A stretch of 64,000 nucleotides of DNA. It comes from a virus. Position 1 is the first letter of the stretch. Every line of letters begins with the position of its first letter. Below, one piece after another: positions 61,680-64,000 of this stretch. The notes below the pieces were generated by a model, which had not been told where the DNA came from, ran no database searches, and saw nothing but the letters and a program-made list of their open reading frames with translations. A program made the translations under genes and the position numbers. The stretch covers positions 48,897 through 112,896 of IMG/VR virus record IMGVR_UViG_3300025736_000010; one strand, given 5' to 3'.

Positions 61680-61883
61680 ATGATTGATCGGGTCCATAAC
61701 TCAAGGGGAGCAAGAAAAATATTGCTCCAGAGAGTGTCAGGAAATTGGTAGACGAAAGGTTGAGTGGCCAACTAAGGAAACCTTAAAGAACGACCTGGAA
61801 GACAACAGTTTTGCGGTGTTGGGAGAAAATACGGAGTTAGTAATAACTCTATCAGGAAGTGGATAAAACATTATGGGTTGTAA
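61680..61883 (+). pseudogene. zinc-finger/helix-turn-helix gene broken by two frameshifts
   Basis: Frame 1 begins MIDRVHNSRGARK; the next part 'KYCSRECQEIGRRKVEWPTK' continues in another frame; and the end 'GRKYGVSNNSIRKWIKHYGL' in a third, closing with TAA at 61881. Together these form one common phage type (CSREC ... RRKVxxPSKEEL ... YGVSxxxIRKW). Restoring it needs one more A in the AAAAA run near 61716 and one more G in the GGG run near 61820. Either a pseudogene or two homopolymer sequencing errors. Confidence 0.75.
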
Positions 61884-61908
61884 TTATACCGGAGAATGAA
61901 GTATATGC

Positions 61909-61984
61909 GCTCCCGTAGCTCAGTTGGAAGAGTATCGGTCTTATATGCCGGTTGCCGCAGGTTCGAGTCCTGCCGGGAGTACCA
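61909..61984 (+). tRNA. tRNA-Ile(UAU)
   Basis: Cloverleaf: acceptor GCTCCCG/CGGGAGT, D-arm GCTC...GAGT, anticodon arm TCGGT-CTTATAT-GCCGG with anticodon TAT, T-arm GCAGG-TTCGAGT-CCTGC, CCA encoded. Reads AUA directly, unlike the bacterial lysidine CAU tRNA. Anticodon stem has two G-U ends. Confidence 0.9.
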
Positions 61985-62008
61985 GAAAAAGACGTGACAT
62001 TTGTCCTC

Positions 62009-62037
62009 TTGACATTCTACGCGACTTAGATTATGAT
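62009..62037 (+). promoter_or_regulatory. sigma70-type promoter
   Basis: TTGACA (62009-62014), 17 bp, TATGAT (62032-62037), downstream of tRNA-Ile. Confidence 0.7.
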
Positions 62038-62076
62038 ATTTGTACGGATCTTAGAAAAGCAAAAAGGAGATACAAC

Positions 62077-62274
62077 ATGACAGCAAAGGCAGCAGCAAAG
62101 GCAGCAGCGAAACCTGAAGGCGTACTGGACAAACTTTCTTTGTACTTCCCAAAGAAGAAGGTAGAGTCTCACGCCCCAATCGAACGACTGGCGAACATGG
62201 CCGAAAAGAAGGATCGCTCTATCAACTATCTGGTAGTAGAGGCGATTCTAGCCTATTTGGAGGCGAACGAGTAG
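62077..62274 (+). CDS. small ribbon-helix-helix-like protein
   Basis: A 65-residue protein behind AAAAAGGAGATACAAC. An Ala/Lys N-terminus is followed by 'SHAPIERLANMAEKKDRSIN' and 'YLVVEAILAYLEA', the pattern of a CopG/Arc-type ribbon-helix-helix regulator. Likely a DNA-binding regulator. Confidence 0.6.
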   Translation: MTAKAAAKAAAKPEGVLDKLSLYFPKKKVESHAPIERLANMAEKKDRSINYLVVEAILAYLEANE

Positions 62275-62282
62275 GAAATTGA

Positions 62283-62336
62283 TGGCTGCGGCGAGACGCA
62301 AGCGTTTCGGCAATCCGGCTCGAACCCGGCCAGCCG
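62283..62336 (+). ncRNA. tRNA-like three-helix element
   Basis: GGCTG/CAGCC closes a 54-nt structure containing CGAGACG-caag-CGTTTCG and CCGG-CTCGAAC-CCGG. The last arm has a T-loop-like heptanucleotide directly before the closing strand, as in a tRNA. D-arm and a normal anticodon arm are missing. A tRNA remnant, a mini tRNA-like or the leader of the next genes are all possible. Confidence 0.4.
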
Positions 62337-62355
62337 CTCTTCAAGGAGGTATGTA

Positions 62356-62418
62356 ATGGGTCTATTTACAATTGGCATACTGGTATTTGCGCTGTTTTGG
62401 TGTCTTAACGAGATGTAA
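62356..62418 (+). CDS. tiny hydrophobic protein
   Basis: 20 residues (MGLFTIGILVFALFWCLNEM) behind a strong AAGGAGG. One membrane helix. Followed by the next gene at 62429. Confidence 0.45.
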   Translation: MGLFTIGILVFALFWCLNEM

Positions 62419-62428
62419 AGGAGCTAAC

Positions 62429-62695
62429 ATGAAGACGATAGAATTTGAGATAGCTAACAGTAAAAATCGTATACGAGGAATTGTGTATAGTGAAGTTCCG
62501 AATGGATCTGTATTTACAGGGTTAGTTTATACACCCGGCGGTGACGGTGAGGGTATGTTCGTCAAGGCCAATAATGGTGCATTTATAGCCGTTATCTACC
62601 ATCCATGCCTTGCTCCGGGAAGCAAGTGGACTGGATGCAATAAGATTTCTTTCTATGGCTATAAGGCAGTAAACAAAATCACAGTTGAGGTGTAG
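62429..62695 (+). CDS. hypothetical protein
   Basis: An 88-residue beta-rich protein behind AAAGGAGCTAAC (MKTIEFEIANSKNRIRGIVY). Function unknown. Confidence 0.6.
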   Translation: MKTIEFEIANSKNRIRGIVYSEVPNGSVFTGLVYTPGGDGEGMFVKANNGAFIAVIYHPCLAPGSKWTGCNKISFYGYKAVNKITVEV

Positions 62696-62696
62696 C

Positions 62697-62999
62697 ATGT
62701 ACAAAGAATGTAGAAAAGACGCCAGGATAGTAAACGCAGCAAAAGACGCATATAACGCCCTGGATTCTCTTAACTTACACCATGTACTCGTAGAATGGTA
62801 TGAAGTAGTACGCCTAGCTATTGGTGCTTACGCTTCAGATCACGGACTTGGACTTGATTGGGTTGAAGGCCATCCGCTACACATAGTAATGTTGCATAAG
62901 ATAAGTGAATTGATGGGATTTGAGTTTCGGGAGAATGCAAACGCTGACATTGATAACGCCTACGATTGGGCATCTTCGCTGATAAAAGAACATGAATAA
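62697..62999 (+). CDS. hypothetical protein
   Basis: A 100-residue helical protein one base after the previous stop, with GAGGTG as ribosome binding site. 'ARIVNAAKDAYNALDSLNLH' and 'HIVMLHKISELMGFEF'. No family. Confidence 0.55.
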   Translation: MYKECRKDARIVNAAKDAYNALDSLNLHHVLVEWYEVVRLAIGAYASDHGLGLDWVEGHPLHIVMLHKISELMGFEFRENANADIDNAYDWASSLIKEHE

Positions 63000-63021
63000 C
63001 CATCTCCACCTCCTTGAACTA

Positions 63022-63050
63022 GGGGCCATTAGTTATGAGCTGGTGGTCCC
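63022..63050 (+). terminator. terminator-like hairpin
   Basis: GGGGCCA pairs with TGGTCCC around a 15-nt loop, followed by GCTCCTTTATT; a moderate candidate. Confidence 0.5.
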
Positions 63051-63079
63051 GCTCCTTTATTCAAAACGCCTGAAAGGGC

Positions 63080-63107
63080 TTGACAACGAGCGCGGAATGC
63101 GTATACT
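63080..63107 (+). promoter_or_regulatory. sigma70-type promoter
   Basis: TTGACA (63080-63085), 16 bp, TATACT (63102-63107). Confidence 0.7.
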
Positions 63108-63132
63108 GAGGTTGTAGAACAGGGGAGGAATT

Positions 63133-63327
63133 ATGAAGTGCGTATGCGGGTATGAGTACGAAGTGGACTGGAGTAACGGACAGCGCAAGGCTTTATCTGG
63201 TGATGAAGAATTCATCACAGTTGATACGAAGGCTACAATAGAATATACGGGATACCATGGAGGAAACCACGATGTTACCGTATGCGCCTGTCCGAAATGC
63301 GGAACACTCCGAATTGATAGGCACTAA
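63133..63327 (+). CDS. zinc-ribbon small protein
   Basis: A 64-residue protein behind GGGGAGGAATT. C-x-C (MKCVCGYEYEVDW) and C-x-C-x2-C (VCACPKCGTLRI) flank a beta region, a typical zinc ribbon. Confidence 0.6.
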   Translation: MKCVCGYEYEVDWSNGQRKALSGDEEFITVDTKATIEYTGYHGGNHDVTVCACPKCGTLRIDRH

Positions 63328-63406
63328 ACAACGGTGGTTGAACCCTAATTGCGAAGTTAAAAAGAGTAACCCCAATAGAGTATACAATAGGAAAGGGGAG
63401 GATAGA

Positions 63407-63544
63407 ATGGACAGTAGAGACTTTGCGGAACTGGTAACAAAAGCATATGACGAATATGACGAAGGTGAGACTACCTTAAACGACTTTGAGAACGCAATCC
63501 GTGATTTAGTAGCAAACTTTATAGAAGGGGCTTACAATGGATAA
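63407..63544 (+). CDS. small acidic protein
   Basis: A 45-residue protein starting after AGGGGAGGATAGA (DSRDFAELVTKAYDEYDEGE). Overlaps the next ATG. Confidence 0.5.
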   Translation: MDSRDFAELVTKAYDEYDEGETTLNDFENAIRDLVANFIEGAYNG

Positions 63545-63719
63545 TGACTGGACGAAGACAATCGCGGGATTGAGAAAAAAGAACGATGAGATGGCAATAC
63601 TGTTGAAATGTGCGCTTGCTGATCTTGAGGGCATCATGCCGGATTATGAACGATCACATCCTGGATGGACTACGATTGAAGAAATACGAGCATTTCTTAA
63701 CTTTGGCGATAACACTTGA
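63537..63719 (+). CDS. small helical protein
   Basis: A 60-residue protein behind AGAAGGGGCTTACA. Helical (LRKKNDEMAILLKCALADLE). Function unknown. Confidence 0.5.
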   Translation: MDNDWTKTIAGLRKKNDEMAILLKCALADLEGIMPDYERSHPGWTTIEEIRAFLNFGDNT

Positions 63720-63801
63720 AACATATAAAGTGAAAAACGACGTTAATCCCTAACTGAAGCCCTTTAAACAAAGACATAAGGTAAGGTAGAGGAGTGATAG
63801 A

Positions 63802-64000
63802 ATGAACGATCTTACTAAGACAAAGGAGAGCGAAACGCCTGATTTTGTGTGCCCACACTGCGGTATGAAGTGGGACGAAACAGGAGAATATTGGCGCGAC
63901 GGAGAATATGGGTATTTCACGCTAGACGAAGGTAAAAGCATGGCCTTCTTTACCTGCGCTCACTATCGCAGTACTCTTAATGGGCGAAAGCTAGTACATG
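63802..64000 (+). CDS. zinc-binding protein (3' truncated by window)
   Basis: Begins at ATG after AGAGGAGTGATAGA and is open to the right edge. C-x2-C (FVCPHCGMKW) and a later Cys-x-His (FFTCAHYRS) suggest a zinc ribbon. Confidence 0.6.
   Translation, partial: MNDLTKTKESETPDFVCPHCGMKWDETGEYWRDGEYGYFTLDEGKSMAFFTCAHYRSTLNGRKLVH

Overview
The window looks like one long stretch of a tailed (siphovirus-type) phage genome, probably metagenomic, of moderate-to-low GC. It has tightly packed genes, almost all on the plus strand, with short overlaps and strong Shine-Dalgarno sites. A head-tail connector/neck/tail-terminator/major-tail order, frameshifted tail chaperones and a very long tape measure protein with no sheath gene point to a long non-contractile tail. 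An anaerobic-type ribonucleotide reductase with its activase suggests an anaerobic host. Exported lipoproteins and a small beta-barrel-like protein hint at a diderm host, but this is weak. The standard genetic code fits throughout.

Layout. 1-5.5 kb: fibre or decoration proteins, two with an Mtd-like N-terminal domain. 5.5-8.1 kb: connector, neck, tail terminator and tail tube genes. 8.2-11.6 kb: an HNH homing endonuclease and two glycosyltransferases, the second fused to a nitroreductase. 11.6-15.8 kb: tail chaperones with a -1 frameshift site, a small RNA candidate and homing endonucleases. 15.8-31.8 kb: tape measure (with an intein), tail tip, fibronectin-type and collagen/beta-helix fibres. 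31.9-36.5 kb: glycosyltransferase, cupin, a holin-like protein, exported proteins and a MOA-lectin-like domain. 36.5-42.5 kb: recombination and replication (annealing protein, YqaJ exonuclease, SMC-like ATPase, SSB, replication initiator, DnaC-type loader). 42.5-44.2 kb: a six-gene minus-strand island. 44.3-51 kb: DnaQ-like exonuclease, NrdD with an intein, a structured leader RNA and an NrdG-like radical SAM enzyme. 51.05-51.42 kb: a complete tmRNA gene. 51.4-64 kb: small accessory genes, TerL, DnaB helicase, tRNA-Arg(UCU), tRNA-Ile(UAU) and many small genes. Portal, protease and major capsid genes are not seen and probably lie upstream of the window.

Regulation. More than 20 sigma70-type promoters, nearly all with 17-bp spacers, fall into two recognisable sequence families. 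Terminators often sit directly upstream of the next promoter. Several promoters start transcription right at structured RNAs. Two paralogous HNH genes share a covarying pseudoknot leader that would hide their ribosome binding sites, the genes after nrdD follow a 116-nt leader with some cobalamin-riboswitch-like blocks, and a minus-strand small gene has a leader with mutually exclusive helices.

Most notable: the tmRNA; an NrdD whose glycyl-radical glycine appears replaced by alanine and whose active-site loop is interrupted by an Ala1/Gln-end intein; the paired pseudoknot leaders; apparent AUA start codons overlapping the upstream stop as ATAA; and a heavy load of homing elements (two inteins plus seven free-standing endonuclease-type genes).
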